From contig CAZBMF010000007.1 in assembly GCA_964492925.1 (NCBI GenBank), forward strand, positions 1 through 39,183: a DNA stretch of 39,183 nt. Reading direction: 5' to 3'. The stretch is from VMCP01 sp964492925 (GTDB lineage: Bacteria; Bacteroidota; Bacteroidia; NS11-12g; UBA955). Below the pieces are notes generated by a model. The model was not told the origin of the DNA. It worked only from the letters and a program-made list of their open reading frames with translations, and made no database searches. Position numbers and translations under genes: made by a program. Below, piece after piece: positions 15,962-24,146 of the stretch (its first letter is position 1; every line of letters starts with the position of its first letter).

Positions 15962-17845
15962 CTAATCTAAATATTGTTTTGCCCAAATCTCAAACCCCAT
16001 CATCAACCAAACAGCATCTAACTGTTCAGCGGTCATTTTTTCAGGAGTTGACATCCATTGAGCTAAAGGTTTAGCGTTAAAAATATTTCTTTTTTGAATA
16101 CCAAAAAGCAATTCTTCATGCCAGCGTTTCTGAAAAGTTGCTGAGGAAAAGAATGATTTAAGAGGAATGCCAAATCCCATTTTGTCCCGGTAGGCAAAAT
16201 TTTCATCAAATACTTCCGCGCAAATTTCTTTTAACAAATACTTACCTTCCCACCTGCCTTGGTGCTGCTTAATTAATAAATCATCATTTATCTGTAGAGC
16301 TGTTTCCAGCATTTCATTGTCTAAAAAAGGCACGCGATTTTCTATAGTATGCGACATCGACATTTTATCTTGGCGCATCAATAGGTCTGGCAAATAGGTC
16401 AATAACTCATATTTGCGTTTTTTTAGTGGCGTTTGGTCTTGGATTGAATCCCAAATTTTTTTTCGACTTTCTAGTGCCTTATTAACCGAAAATTTGGGAT
16501 ATAAGACCTTAGCTCCAGCAAAATTACCAAAAGCTGTCTGCAGAAGATATCTATTATCTTCGTTGGCCCACATCTTCGTGAATTCTAAAAAATGTGCTTT
16601 GTTTTTAAGTGCTTTTTTAAGCGTCACCAAGGAAAAAAACTTTACGCTTGTGGGTAAAAAGCGACTATAACCAGCTAGTGCTTCATCTGCACCTTCACCG
16701 CTTAGTAATACGGTAACGTGTTTTTTGGCTTCGCGACTTAAAAGCTTAATGCCAATTGTGTTAGGATGATTCAAAGGTTGTTCAAAGTGCCAAACCGCTT
16801 CATCTATTAAATCTAAATAAGCAGTGGCATTTAATTTAAATTGATGCGATTGCAATTTAAATTTACTAGCCACTTGATCAATGTATTTTTTTTCAGAGTA
16901 ATTCTTTTCTTCAAAAACAATAGACACGGTTTCCAGAGCACCGAATGCTAAGGTCTCAGATGCAAAAGCTGTGACCAATGAGGAGTCAACACCACCGGAA
17001 AGTTGAGATCCCAGTTTAACATCCGAAATCATCTGACGCTTAACCGAATTCCGAATGGCACTTTCTAATTCTTTTTGTGTAATACTTTTAGATTTATTGC
17101 CTTCATTACGAATATCGTAATACGTATGCACAGTTATAGCTTCTCTCGTATTAATACACCAATAGGTGCCAGGAGTAATATTAACGATGTTTTGAAAAAG
17201 TGTGTTGTTAATAGAGTTTCTAAAAAGTAAAAACTCCGAAAGTTTTGTTTCGTCTAGACTAAATTTAAAATCAGGTAAGGCTTTAAAACTTTTCATTTCG
17301 GAAGCAAAGGCGATAAGGTTTTCTTCTTGCAAAACGTACAGCGGTTTTATACCTACTCGGTCCCGAACCAAATATAGATTTTGTACACGACCATCATAAA
17401 TAGCAAGCGCAAACATTCCATTAAGTCGCTCCAACATCCCTTCCAAGCCGTATTCTAAATACATATTTAATACAACTTCCGTATCGCTATTGCCCTTAAA
17501 TACATATCCTTTTGATAATAATTCTGGCTTAAAATCAAAAGCATTATACACTTCGCCATTCATCATCAAAGCTACCTTGGCCTTTAAGTTGGTCATAGGC
17601 TGATGGCCGGCAGGACTTAGGTCTAAAATGCTTAACCGGTTAAACCCAAAAATAAGATTAGGATGATTAGAAAAGCGTTTAGGATTCTCAACACTTAGCT
17701 CTTCCAAAATATTCTCATGACTATTGATACCTAACACCCCAGAATCGTCTGGTCCGCGATGCCGTTGGATTGCTAGCATGTTAAGAATGGCTTCTGAATT
17801 TTGCTCGTGTTTATTTTTCAAAAAGTACCCCGTAAAACCGCACAT
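15962..17845 (-). CDS. asnB: Asparagine-synthetase-like glutamine amidotransferase (copy 1)
   Basis: The 627-residue protein has the two AsnB domains. The Ntn glutaminase begins MCG (nucleophile Cys2) and has RHRGPDDSG, MMNGEVYN and SDTEVVL. The C-terminal ATP pyrophosphatase domain has LGSQLSGGVDSSLV (279-291) and LSGEGADEALAGY. The family makes asparagine, but members embedded in glycan clusters, such as WbpS of Pseudomonas O6, are held to amidate uronic acid carboxyls. Here it sits directly upstream of an ATP-grasp and the GalA-forming epimerase, which favours a glycan role. It shows clear divergence from the second copy at 26707. Confidence 0.85.
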   Translation of the reverse strand: MCGFTGYFLKNKHEQNSEAILNMLAIQRHRGPDDSGVLGINSHENILEELSVENPKRFSNHPNLIFGFNRLSILDLSPAGHQPMTNLKAKVALMMNGEVYNAFDFKPELLSKGYVFKGNSDTEVVLNMYLEYGLEGMLERLNGMFALAIYDGRVQNLYLVRDRVGIKPLYVLQEENLIAFASEMKSFKALPDFKFSLDETKLSEFLLFRNSINNTLFQNIVNITPGTYWCINTREAITVHTYYDIRNEGNKSKSITQKELESAIRNSVKRQMISDVKLGSQLSGGVDSSLVTAFASETLAFGALETVSIVFEEKNYSEKKYIDQVASKFKLQSHQFKLNATAYLDLIDEAVWHFEQPLNHPNTIGIKLLSREAKKHVTVLLSGEGADEALAGYSRFLPTSVKFFSLVTLKKALKNKAHFLEFTKMWANEDNRYLLQTAFGNFAGAKVLYPKFSVNKALESRKKIWDSIQDQTPLKKRKYELLTYLPDLLMRQDKMSMSHTIENRVPFLDNEMLETALQINDDLLIKQHQGRWEGKYLLKEICAEVFDENFAYRDKMGFGIPLKSFFSSATFQKRWHEELLFGIQKRNIFNAKPLAQWMSTPEKMTAEQLDAVWLMMGFEIWAKQYLD

Positions 17846-17847
17846 AA

Positions 17848-18957
17848 TTATTTATAATAGTTGGCCATTTGGTCTGTAGAAATAAATACCACATCAGGCC
17901 ATTTGTGAACAATCTTTTTCAAAAGTTGATTGAGTAACTTTAAATTTCTGCTTCTGTTTCCCTCATTTAACCAACCTATATAGTTTAGTCGATGACTAGA
18001 TATAATGGCGGGCTGATTCCAAAAAAAGGCATTGGAAATTTCTTTGAGTGAAGAATCAACCCAATCTTTATAAATATCAGAAGATGGCTCAAAAAATACA
18101 TTTCTAACGGTATAAATCTGATTCAATCTATTCTTTTGACCATTGTAATGGTGTATGACCTTATTACCAAATCCGTTAAAATTTGGACTTTTCTGTGCAC
18201 GACCGCCTTGAATTAATTGAATACCTTTATTATTAAATGTTTCCTCTAAAGTTGAATGCCATTGATAACAAGGAGCAATAACTGACTTGCTTTTAAAACC
18301 CCAAATGGTTTCGAATAATTCCAAACCAGATTTAACAGAATCCTCAACAAATTCTTTTTCTGTTTGATTATAAAAGGCCATTGCGTTCAGATATTCTTTA
18401 TTACAATTCGAACCTATGCCTAAATAAACAGAAAATATATTGGACTTAAATGAATCAATGGCTCTACTCTCGAAATTTTGCAAATCATGCAGCCAATGCG
18501 GTACATGAACATGCTCCCTCCCGTGAAACTGAGGATTCACTACCCCTTGTTTTATCCCCTGTTTATATATTTCGATAACCTTGTCATGATTCGGATATTT
18601 CTTTAGGGTTTCAGTAAAAGATTCGTAATGATATTCATAAAAATTCGACCCCTTAATTTTATCAAAATCTGGATTTGCAACAATGTTGTTCGCCGTTATT
18701 ATCGCCGGTTTGCCATCACTTCCTTTTACACTGCTTAAGTCTTCGAAAAGAAGTTCTAAATCCTGATTACTTTCCAATCCGTCATTGGTGTTGTAATAAC
18801 ACTTGTCAACTGGATACCCTTTCTTTAACAAAGACGTAAAAGCCTCTTTAGAAGACATCCGAATGCTACCCCAATCGTCAGATTCAATGACGACGATTTT
18901 TTTAGGAACGCCTTTTCCAAGAGCATTAAATAATTTATTTTTAATGGATGTAATCAT
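17848..18957 (-). CDS. Polysaccharide-deacetylase-like protein (paralogue of 6884-8005)
   Basis: The 369 residues share the full layout of the protein at 6884: IVVIESDDWGSIRM (Asp27-Asp28), NPQFHGREHVHV (HxxxH), RNVFFEP, AIISSHRLNY and a C-terminal DVVFISTDQM. The Asp-Asp and HxxxH pattern fits the NodB-like glycoside hydrolase/deacetylase superfamily. No signal peptide is present, implying a cytoplasmic substrate. It is the first gene after the 206-bp hairpin-rich spacer and lies 2 bp before the AsnB-like gene. The two copies differ at most positions, so they probably act on different sugars. Confidence 0.65.
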   Translation of the reverse strand: MITSIKNKLFNALGKGVPKKIVVIESDDWGSIRMSSKEAFTSLLKKGYPVDKCYYNTNDGLESNQDLELLFEDLSSVKGSDGKPAIITANNIVANPDFDKIKGSNFYEYHYESFTETLKKYPNHDKVIEIYKQGIKQGVVNPQFHGREHVHVPHWLHDLQNFESRAIDSFKSNIFSVYLGIGSNCNKEYLNAMAFYNQTEKEFVEDSVKSGLELFETIWGFKSKSVIAPCYQWHSTLEETFNNKGIQLIQGGRAQKSPNFNGFGNKVIHHYNGQKNRLNQIYTVRNVFFEPSSDIYKDWVDSSLKEISNAFFWNQPAIISSHRLNYIGWLNEGNRSRNLKLLNQLLKKIVHKWPDVVFISTDQMANYYK

Positions 18958-19163
18958 TCGAAATGTTTAATGTTGCGCTATTAGCGTCAGATTCGATTAC
19001 TCTAAATCTTGGTTTGGCTTCAACAATTCAAACCAATAGTAACTAGGTTTGGCTACCAAATAAGTTTAGTTAATTGATCTAGAATTTTTTGTTGAAATTC
19101 TATGAATATCTATCAAATATAAATTACACCTATTATAGATGACGGGGAAGATGTTTAATTAAT
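18958..19163 (-). other. 206-bp intergenic spacer rich in small hairpins; possible internal promoter
   Basis: This is the only sizeable gap between intact genes of the leftward operon. It holds TTGGTTTG (19009-19016) with CAAACCAA (19029-19036), TTTGG-CTA-CCAAA (19048-19060), an 8-bp pair TAGAATTT/AAATTCTA (19080-19102), and CGCT-ATT-AGCG near 18976. On the minus strand TATATTTG (19121-19114) fits the Bacteroidota -7 pattern TAnnTTTG, but I see no convincing -33 TTTG at the right distance. None of the stems is followed by a T-tract, so a strong terminator is not evident. Confidence 0.35.
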
Positions 19164-20303
19164 TTACTCACCCCAGACAACCCTTTTCACAAAATCAGAA
19201 TAACTGAGAATAATTCTCACTACTTTATCAGAAACATTTGGCATACTGTAATCGTAAACTGCCCTAAATTGACTGTCTTTGCGTTGATCCTCAAGAGCCA
19301 GTTGACGTAAACCTTGAAGAATTCGTTCCGTATTCATTCCAACCATCATTACCGAAGTTTCTTCCATGGCTTCTGGTCTTTCATGAGCTTCCCTCAAATT
19401 TAATGCAGGAAAATTCAATATGCTAGATTCCTCCGAAATTGTACCGCTGTCTGAAAGAACGGCAAAAGAGTGTTTTTGTAAAGCAATGTAATCGCTGAAG
19501 CCCAAAGGTTTTTGAAACTGAACGAGTTCATGCATCTCAACGGTTTTGGATTCAATCATTTTTCTAGTACGTGGATGAGTGCTCACAATAACGGGAAAAC
19601 CATATTCTTCGGCAATCTTATTTAACGAATTAATTAATCCATTAAAATTCTTTTTAGAGTTGATATTCTCTTCGCGATGAGAAGAAACTACAAAATACTT
19701 ACCTTCTTCTAAACTCAAACGTTCGAGTACATTCGATGAATCAATTTTTTCTCGGTAATGGTGTAATACCTCGTACATTGGAGAACCTGTTTTAATAATT
19801 CGATCCGATGCAAAGCCCTCTTGCAATAAATATTCTCGTGCAATAGAAGAATAAGTCAAATTTATATCGGAAATGTGATCAACAATTTTTCGATTCGATT
19901 CTTCTGGCACCCTTTGATCAAAGCAACGATTTCCTGCTTCCATGTGAAAGATAGGAACATGGCGTTTTTTAGCTGGTATTGCACAAAGGCATGAGTTTGT
20001 ATCCCCTAGAACCAAAAATGCATCTGGTTTTTGTTCGGCCAGAAGTTTGTCTATTCGAATAAGAATTTGCCCAATTGTTTCGGTGGCTGTTTCGCCCGCT
20101 GCCTCTAAAAAAAAGTCTGGTTTGCGTATTCCCATGTCATCAAAAAAAATCTGATTCAGCTCATAATCATAATTCTGGCCGGTATGCACCAAAACATGTT
20201 CTACTGCGGGAGAAGTGTCAAGTTTATATATAACTCTTGAAAGACGGATAATTTCTGGCCTTGTGCCAACAACCGTCATTACTTTTAGTTTCGTTTGATT
20301 CAT
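19164..20303 (-). CDS. wecB: Non-hydrolysing UDP-GlcNAc 2-epimerase type (CapG/FnlC/WecB family)
   Basis: The 379-residue GT-B-fold epimerase starts KLKVMTVVGTRPEIIRLSRV. It carries HTGQNYDYELNQIFFDDMGI, GDTNSCL, HMEAGNRCFDQRVPEESNRKIVD, SSHREENI and LSDSGTISEES. WecB itself makes UDP-ManNAc, but the RCFDQRVPEE variant and the place directly after CapE and CapF point to the CapG/FnlC branch. That branch epimerises C2 of UDP-2-acetamido-2,6-dideoxy-L-talose to give UDP-L-FucNAc. It lies 24 bp after capF. Confidence 0.88.
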   Translation of the reverse strand: MNQTKLKVMTVVGTRPEIIRLSRVIYKLDTSPAVEHVLVHTGQNYDYELNQIFFDDMGIRKPDFFLEAAGETATETIGQILIRIDKLLAEQKPDAFLVLGDTNSCLCAIPAKKRHVPIFHMEAGNRCFDQRVPEESNRKIVDHISDINLTYSSIAREYLLQEGFASDRIIKTGSPMYEVLHHYREKIDSSNVLERLSLEEGKYFVVSSHREENINSKKNFNGLINSLNKIAEEYGFPVIVSTHPRTRKMIESKTVEMHELVQFQKPLGFSDYIALQKHSFAVLSDSGTISEESSILNFPALNLREAHERPEAMEETSVMMVGMNTERILQGLRQLALEDQRKDSQFRAVYDYSMPNVSDKVVRIILSYSDFVKRVVWGE

Positions 20304-20327
20304 TTTTATTTGAGTTTGTTAGTTTAA

Positions 20328-21458
20328 TTAAACAATTTCTATCCATGTATCCGGATCCAAAGGGTCATAAGGTTCATTAATCCAGAAAACAGTGTAAAGT
20401 ACATCTTCGCCGATGTTAGTTATATTATGGGTATACCAAATGGGCATATCTACGTAGGCTGGTTCATCACCATCCAAATAATAGTTAAAAACCTCATTAT
20501 TCCCTACTTTACGCAATTGAATTTTCGCTTTACCCTTGATAACTGCAAATCTTTCTATTTTTCTTGTATGAAAATGATTGCCTCGGGTTATATTGGGAAA
20601 TGTTGTTGAAAATGAGGTTTGACCTGAAATACCCGTTTTCGCAAGTTCTACAAAGGCTCCACGTTGATCAGCATTCAGTTTAAACTTTCTTGGAAAGGCC
20701 GTATCCATTGGCATAAAACAACGAAATGTATTAAAGAGTTGCGAATCGAACGTACTCTGAAGCACGGGTATTTCATGTTGATGAAGGTATTTAGCCTCAA
20801 AATAACGGAGTTTTTCAAGCAATGTAGATACCATAACCTCTGAAGTATGTGGTATTTCTACTAATTCCTTAAAAGCTTTTTTACCCTCGCCCTTCACTAC
20901 TTCTGTCAAGATTTTTTCCACCAATTCGCCAATATAAATAAGATTTAACTGACTATCTTGATCGATTCGAGGATTTTCTCCAATGTTAATTTGATGACAA
21001 AAAGTAGCCACTACTGAGTTATAAAATGGGCGTCCAAAAGGACCGAATACATTGGGTATAACCAAACCTGTAAATCTTCCAGAATTTTGGTCCGACCATT
21101 CTTCAAGTATTTTTCGGGCTTCCTTTTTTGACTTCCCGTATAGATTTTCATTTAGTTCTTGCGATGATGAGGAAAAAAGCACATGAGCATTTGATTTTGT
21201 TCGCTCAAGCGATATGACTAATTTTTTGGCAAGTTCAATGTTTGTCTTGTATAAAAATTCAGGATCTTCATGTCGATTCATTCCAGCTAAGTGTACAATA
21301 ACATCACAAGAAGAAACAAAACCATCCAGCTCTCCTTCATTATCATAAAAGCTTCTTTCAAAATTAACAACTTCAAAATTTGAAGATCTTAAGCTTGCGG
21401 TGCGCGCTAAGTGCCAACCTATAAATCCATTCTGTCCAGTTATACCTATTTTTATCAT
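20328..21458 (-). CDS. capF: CapF/FnlB/WbjC: SDR reductase-cupin fusion of UDP-L-FucNAc synthesis
   Basis: A 376-residue two-domain protein. The N-terminal SDR part (about 1-240) has ITGQNGFIGWHLA, VHLAGMNRHEDPEFLY and YGKSKKEA. The C-terminal cupin (about 255-376) has GQTSFSTTFPNITRGNHFHTRKIERFAVIKG, cited here as two parts of one motif, and ends DPDTWIEIV. CapF uses the cupin for C3 epimerisation and the SDR domain to reduce the 4-keto group, forming UDP-2-acetamido-2,6-dideoxy-L-talose. The metal-binding His pair in HFH is present. It is flanked by CapE, an RmlC-like cupin and the 2-epimerase. Confidence 0.93.
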   Translation of the reverse strand: MIKIGITGQNGFIGWHLARTASLRSSNFEVVNFERSFYDNEGELDGFVSSCDVIVHLAGMNRHEDPEFLYKTNIELAKKLVISLERTKSNAHVLFSSSSQELNENLYGKSKKEARKILEEWSDQNSGRFTGLVIPNVFGPFGRPFYNSVVATFCHQINIGENPRIDQDSQLNLIYIGELVEKILTEVVKGEGKKAFKELVEIPHTSEVMVSTLLEKLRYFEAKYLHQHEIPVLQSTFDSQLFNTFRCFMPMDTAFPRKFKLNADQRGAFVELAKTGISGQTSFSTTFPNITRGNHFHTRKIERFAVIKGKAKIQLRKVGNNEVFNYYLDGDEPAYVDMPIWYTHNITNIGEDVLYTVFWINEPYDPLDPDTWIEIV

Positions 21459-21477
21459 CTCTAGTTATGCAATATTG

Positions 21478-21900
21478 TTATTCCCATGGCAATTCCTCCA
21501 GGCTCAATCTAAAATCATCAATTTGAGATTCATCCAAAGTTTTGTCGCTAAAAACTAAGAGTTTTGCTGCAGAAGTTATGGATTTAAAGCCATTGTAATA
21601 GCCTTCAGGGATGTGGAGCAGTGAAGGCTCTTTTGCATCGAGCATATACTCTTGCATTAGATTATTTCCGTCTGCGCCAATTTTAGCTAAAGGCATTAAT
21701 TTAATTTGTAAACACCCGTTAAGTGGGTAAAACCATTTTTGTTCTTTGGCATGACCTTGCCATGCCCGAATTACAGCAGTGTTTGGAATCTCAATTGTAT
21801 AAAAGCGCCGGATTTGAGCAAGATCCGCACCATTAACAAAAGTCATGCTCCCACGAAAGTCATCAGTATGGACCTTACCTGAAAATAATGTCGGAATCAT
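21478..21900 (-). CDS. RmlC-like cupin (dTDP-4-dehydrorhamnose 3,5-epimerase-related)
   Basis: A 140-residue single-domain cupin with DDFRGSMTFVNG, RRFYTIEIPNTAVIRAWQGHAKEQKWFYPLNG and LLHIPEGYYNGFKS, the fold-lines of RmlC-related proteins. It is shorter than true RmlC (about 180) and has one His in RAWQGH. Proteins like this often lie between CapE and CapF/2-epimerase genes in Bacteroidota; whether it does catalysis (C3 or C5 epimerisation) or assists is not known to me. It starts 7 bp after the capE stop. Confidence 0.72.
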   Translation of the reverse strand: MIPTLFSGKVHTDDFRGSMTFVNGADLAQIRRFYTIEIPNTAVIRAWQGHAKEQKWFYPLNGCLQIKLMPLAKIGADGNNLMQEYMLDAKEPSLLHIPEGYYNGFKSITSAAKLLVFSDKTLDESQIDDFRLSLEELPWE

Positions 21901-21907
21901 GAGCGAC

Positions 21908-22939
21908 TTAGCCTAAAAAATACTCGATATCTTCACCAAAAACCTCTTTTCTTATTAAAGGAAGTGTGCTAATAAGCTTTTTAACACCTTCTACATCCAA
22001 ACGATTGGTATTATGGGAATGGTAATCTTCCAAATCGCCAACAGCTTTATCCCCTTCCGAGAAATACAACGCATAATTCAGATTGCGATTATCGGCTGGT
22101 ATTCTATAAAAATCACCCATATCTTCTGCCTTCAACATTTCTTCGCGTGTGCAAAGTGTTTCATAGAGCTTCTCTCCATGGCGTGTCCCTATAATATTTA
22201 TTGGGCTAGAGGTATTTGTGAGGGATTTTATGGCTTCTGCTAAATCACCAATGGTTGCGGCAGGAGCTTTATTAACAAACAAATCGCCAGGGTTACCATT
22301 TTCAAAAGCAAACAATACCAATTCAACAGCGTCCTCAAGACTCATAAGGAATCGGGTCATGTTGGGGTCTGTAATTGTTAGAGGGAGATTCGCTTTTATC
22401 TGATTAATAAATAACGGAATAACCGAACCTCTCGAAGCCATTACATTGCCATAACGAGTGAGGCATACAGTTGTTTTTCCAGCATTTCGAGATGCAGCTA
22501 TAGCAACCTTTTCCATAAGTGCTTTCGATATTCCCATTGCATTAATTGGATAGGCAGCCTTGTCTGTACTTAAACAAATGATTTTAGAAACATTATATTT
22601 CACTCCTGCATCAATAACATTCTGAGTACCAAACACGTTCGTTTTTGCAGCTTCAAGTGGAAAAAACTCGCAGGAAGGAACTTGCTTTAGGGCTGCAGCA
22701 TGAAAAACATAATCAACTCCAGCCATTGCACGATCAACAGATTGATAATCTCTTACGTCTCCAATATAAAACTTAAGCTTAGGATTTTTTAGGCTATTTC
22801 GCATGTCATCCTGCTTTTTCTCATCTCTTGAAAAAATTCGGATTTCATCGAAGTGATCAGTATTAATGAACCGATGTAGTACTGCATTCCCGAAAGAGCC
22901 GGTACCTCCAGTAATTAGTAGAGTTTTATTTTTTAGCAT
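21908..22939 (-). CDS. capE: CapE/FnlA/WbjB: UDP-GlcNAc 4,6-dehydratase/5-epimerase
   Basis: The 343-residue extended SDR has TGGTGSFGNAVL (10-21) for NADP, AALKQVPSCEF, STDKAAYPINAMGISK (124-139), and RYGNVMASRGSVIPLF. The catalytic Tyr is replaced by Met135 with Lys139, and Asp126/Lys127 are present; this is the FlaA1/CapE signature. It removes water across C4-C6 of UDP-GlcNAc and inverts C5, opening the L-FucNAc path. I use the ATG at 22939, 1 bp after the preceding GT stop, rather than an earlier ATG that would overlap that gene by 50 bp. Confidence 0.93.
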   Translation of the reverse strand: MLKNKTLLITGGTGSFGNAVLHRFINTDHFDEIRIFSRDEKKQDDMRNSLKNPKLKFYIGDVRDYQSVDRAMAGVDYVFHAAALKQVPSCEFFPLEAAKTNVFGTQNVIDAGVKYNVSKIICLSTDKAAYPINAMGISKALMEKVAIAASRNAGKTTVCLTRYGNVMASRGSVIPLFINQIKANLPLTITDPNMTRFLMSLEDAVELVLFAFENGNPGDLFVNKAPAATIGDLAEAIKSLTNTSSPINIIGTRHGEKLYETLCTREEMLKAEDMGDFYRIPADNRNLNYALYFSEGDKAVGDLEDYHSHNTNRLDVEGVKKLISTLPLIRKEVFGEDIEYFLG

Positions 22940-22940
22940 T

Positions 22941-24146
22941 TTATAATTCTTTAAAAAAATGATATAAGCGTTCTGTTTGAATTTTGGCATTAAATTGCAT
23001 TTCAGCTACTTCTTTACCTTTCTTACCTACACAATTTGCCATTTGGGGATTTGATAATGCATCTCGCATTGCTTTTGAAAAATCCTCATGTGAGCCAGGT
23101 TCTGAAAAATAAACAGAAATGCGATCCTCCAAATAATCTGGTATTTCTCCTACCCTTGTAGCACATACTGGATTTCCTGTAGCAAGATATTCACCCAATT
23201 TGGTTGGAAATCCTCCCTTAGCCTGATGAGAATCCGGTCTAGGTAGAACTAAAAGACTGGCATTCTTCATGATACAAACAGCGCGATTGCTATCTACAGG
23301 GCCATGATAATAAATGCGATTTTCTAGTCCTAATTCCTTAATAAGCGCAAGTTGTCCTCCAATATCAGGATGATTAAAACCAAAAAGCCGAAGATTAATT
23401 TTCGGAAAATCTAAAGCGATGATTGAAAAAGCCTTTATTAAAATATCAAGTCCATCTTTCTGGTTATTCATGACCCCGAGAAATGCAATATAAGGGCGAG
23501 GATATAAAGAAATTTCTTCGATTTTGAAACGCGATAGATCCACTGTCATAGGTAAATGGATACTTGGCAAATTTGACGGTGCCAGGACCTTATAATGACT
23601 CATTAATGTTTTTGTCATAAATGCGATACCATCCAACTTTAGTAGCAACTGACCTTCAAAAACAACTTGGCGCAAATTAGCGCGACGCTTTTGAAGGGCA
23701 TTGTTTGAATTGTAGTTATGAATATCCATAAATTCACTTAGTTCTGAAAACAGCTTTACCTTTGGGAAATTGCACTTCAAATCTAAACTTATCTGATAGT
23801 ATTCGATTTCATGATCCATCCAAAGTATGTCATAAGATTCTATTTTGAAGGCCTTGAACATAGTTCGCCTTAATAATAGTGTTGCAAATGGCTTTATGAG
23901 ATACTCATTAAGTCTTCGCATATTTAAGGTATCAAAAACAATTTCCGTTAAATAATAAACACGAAGGCCAGACAAGTTTGGATTACCTTTTATCTTTTTC
24001 TCCTCATAATTTGAATATCCGCTAACACAAAAAATATCAATTTCAACGCCTTGGTCCAACAACCCACGAAATAAACTTTGCCATCGGTTGGCAGCTGCAC
24101 CCTGATAAAAAAAAGGATTATACTTGAGTATTGCTGCTATTTTCAT
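22941..24146 (-). CDS. GT4-family glycosyltransferase
   Basis: This 401-residue GT-B protein has IAAILKYNPFFYQGAAANRW at the start, YIAFLGVMNNQKDGLDILIKAF and YYHGPVDSNRAVCIMKNASLLVL in the donor domain. AKGGFPTKLGEYLATGNPV replaces a strict EX7E with the Glu of LGEYL kept. It overlaps wzy by ATGA and ends 1 bp before capE. The donor is unknown; the place before the FucNAc genes is suggestive only. Confidence 0.82.
   Translation of the reverse strand: MKIAAILKYNPFFYQGAAANRWQSLFRGLLDQGVEIDIFCVSGYSNYEEKKIKGNPNLSGLRVYYLTEIVFDTLNMRRLNEYLIKPFATLLLRRTMFKAFKIESYDILWMDHEIEYYQISLDLKCNFPKVKLFSELSEFMDIHNYNSNNALQKRRANLRQVVFEGQLLLKLDGIAFMTKTLMSHYKVLAPSNLPSIHLPMTVDLSRFKIEEISLYPRPYIAFLGVMNNQKDGLDILIKAFSIIALDFPKINLRLFGFNHPDIGGQLALIKELGLENRIYYHGPVDSNRAVCIMKNASLLVLPRPDSHQAKGGFPTKLGEYLATGNPVCATRVGEIPDYLEDRISVYFSEPGSHEDFSKAMRDALSNPQMANCVGKKGKEVAEMQFNAKIQTERLYHFFKEL

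Noticed and set aside
19164..20303. WecB making UDP-ManNAc for a ManNAc-containing polymer
   Set aside because: Possible on family grounds, but the place right after CapE and CapF favours the CapG/FnlC step, and the only UDP-sugar dehydrogenase here is TviB-like, not a ManNAc dehydrogenase (WecC) type.
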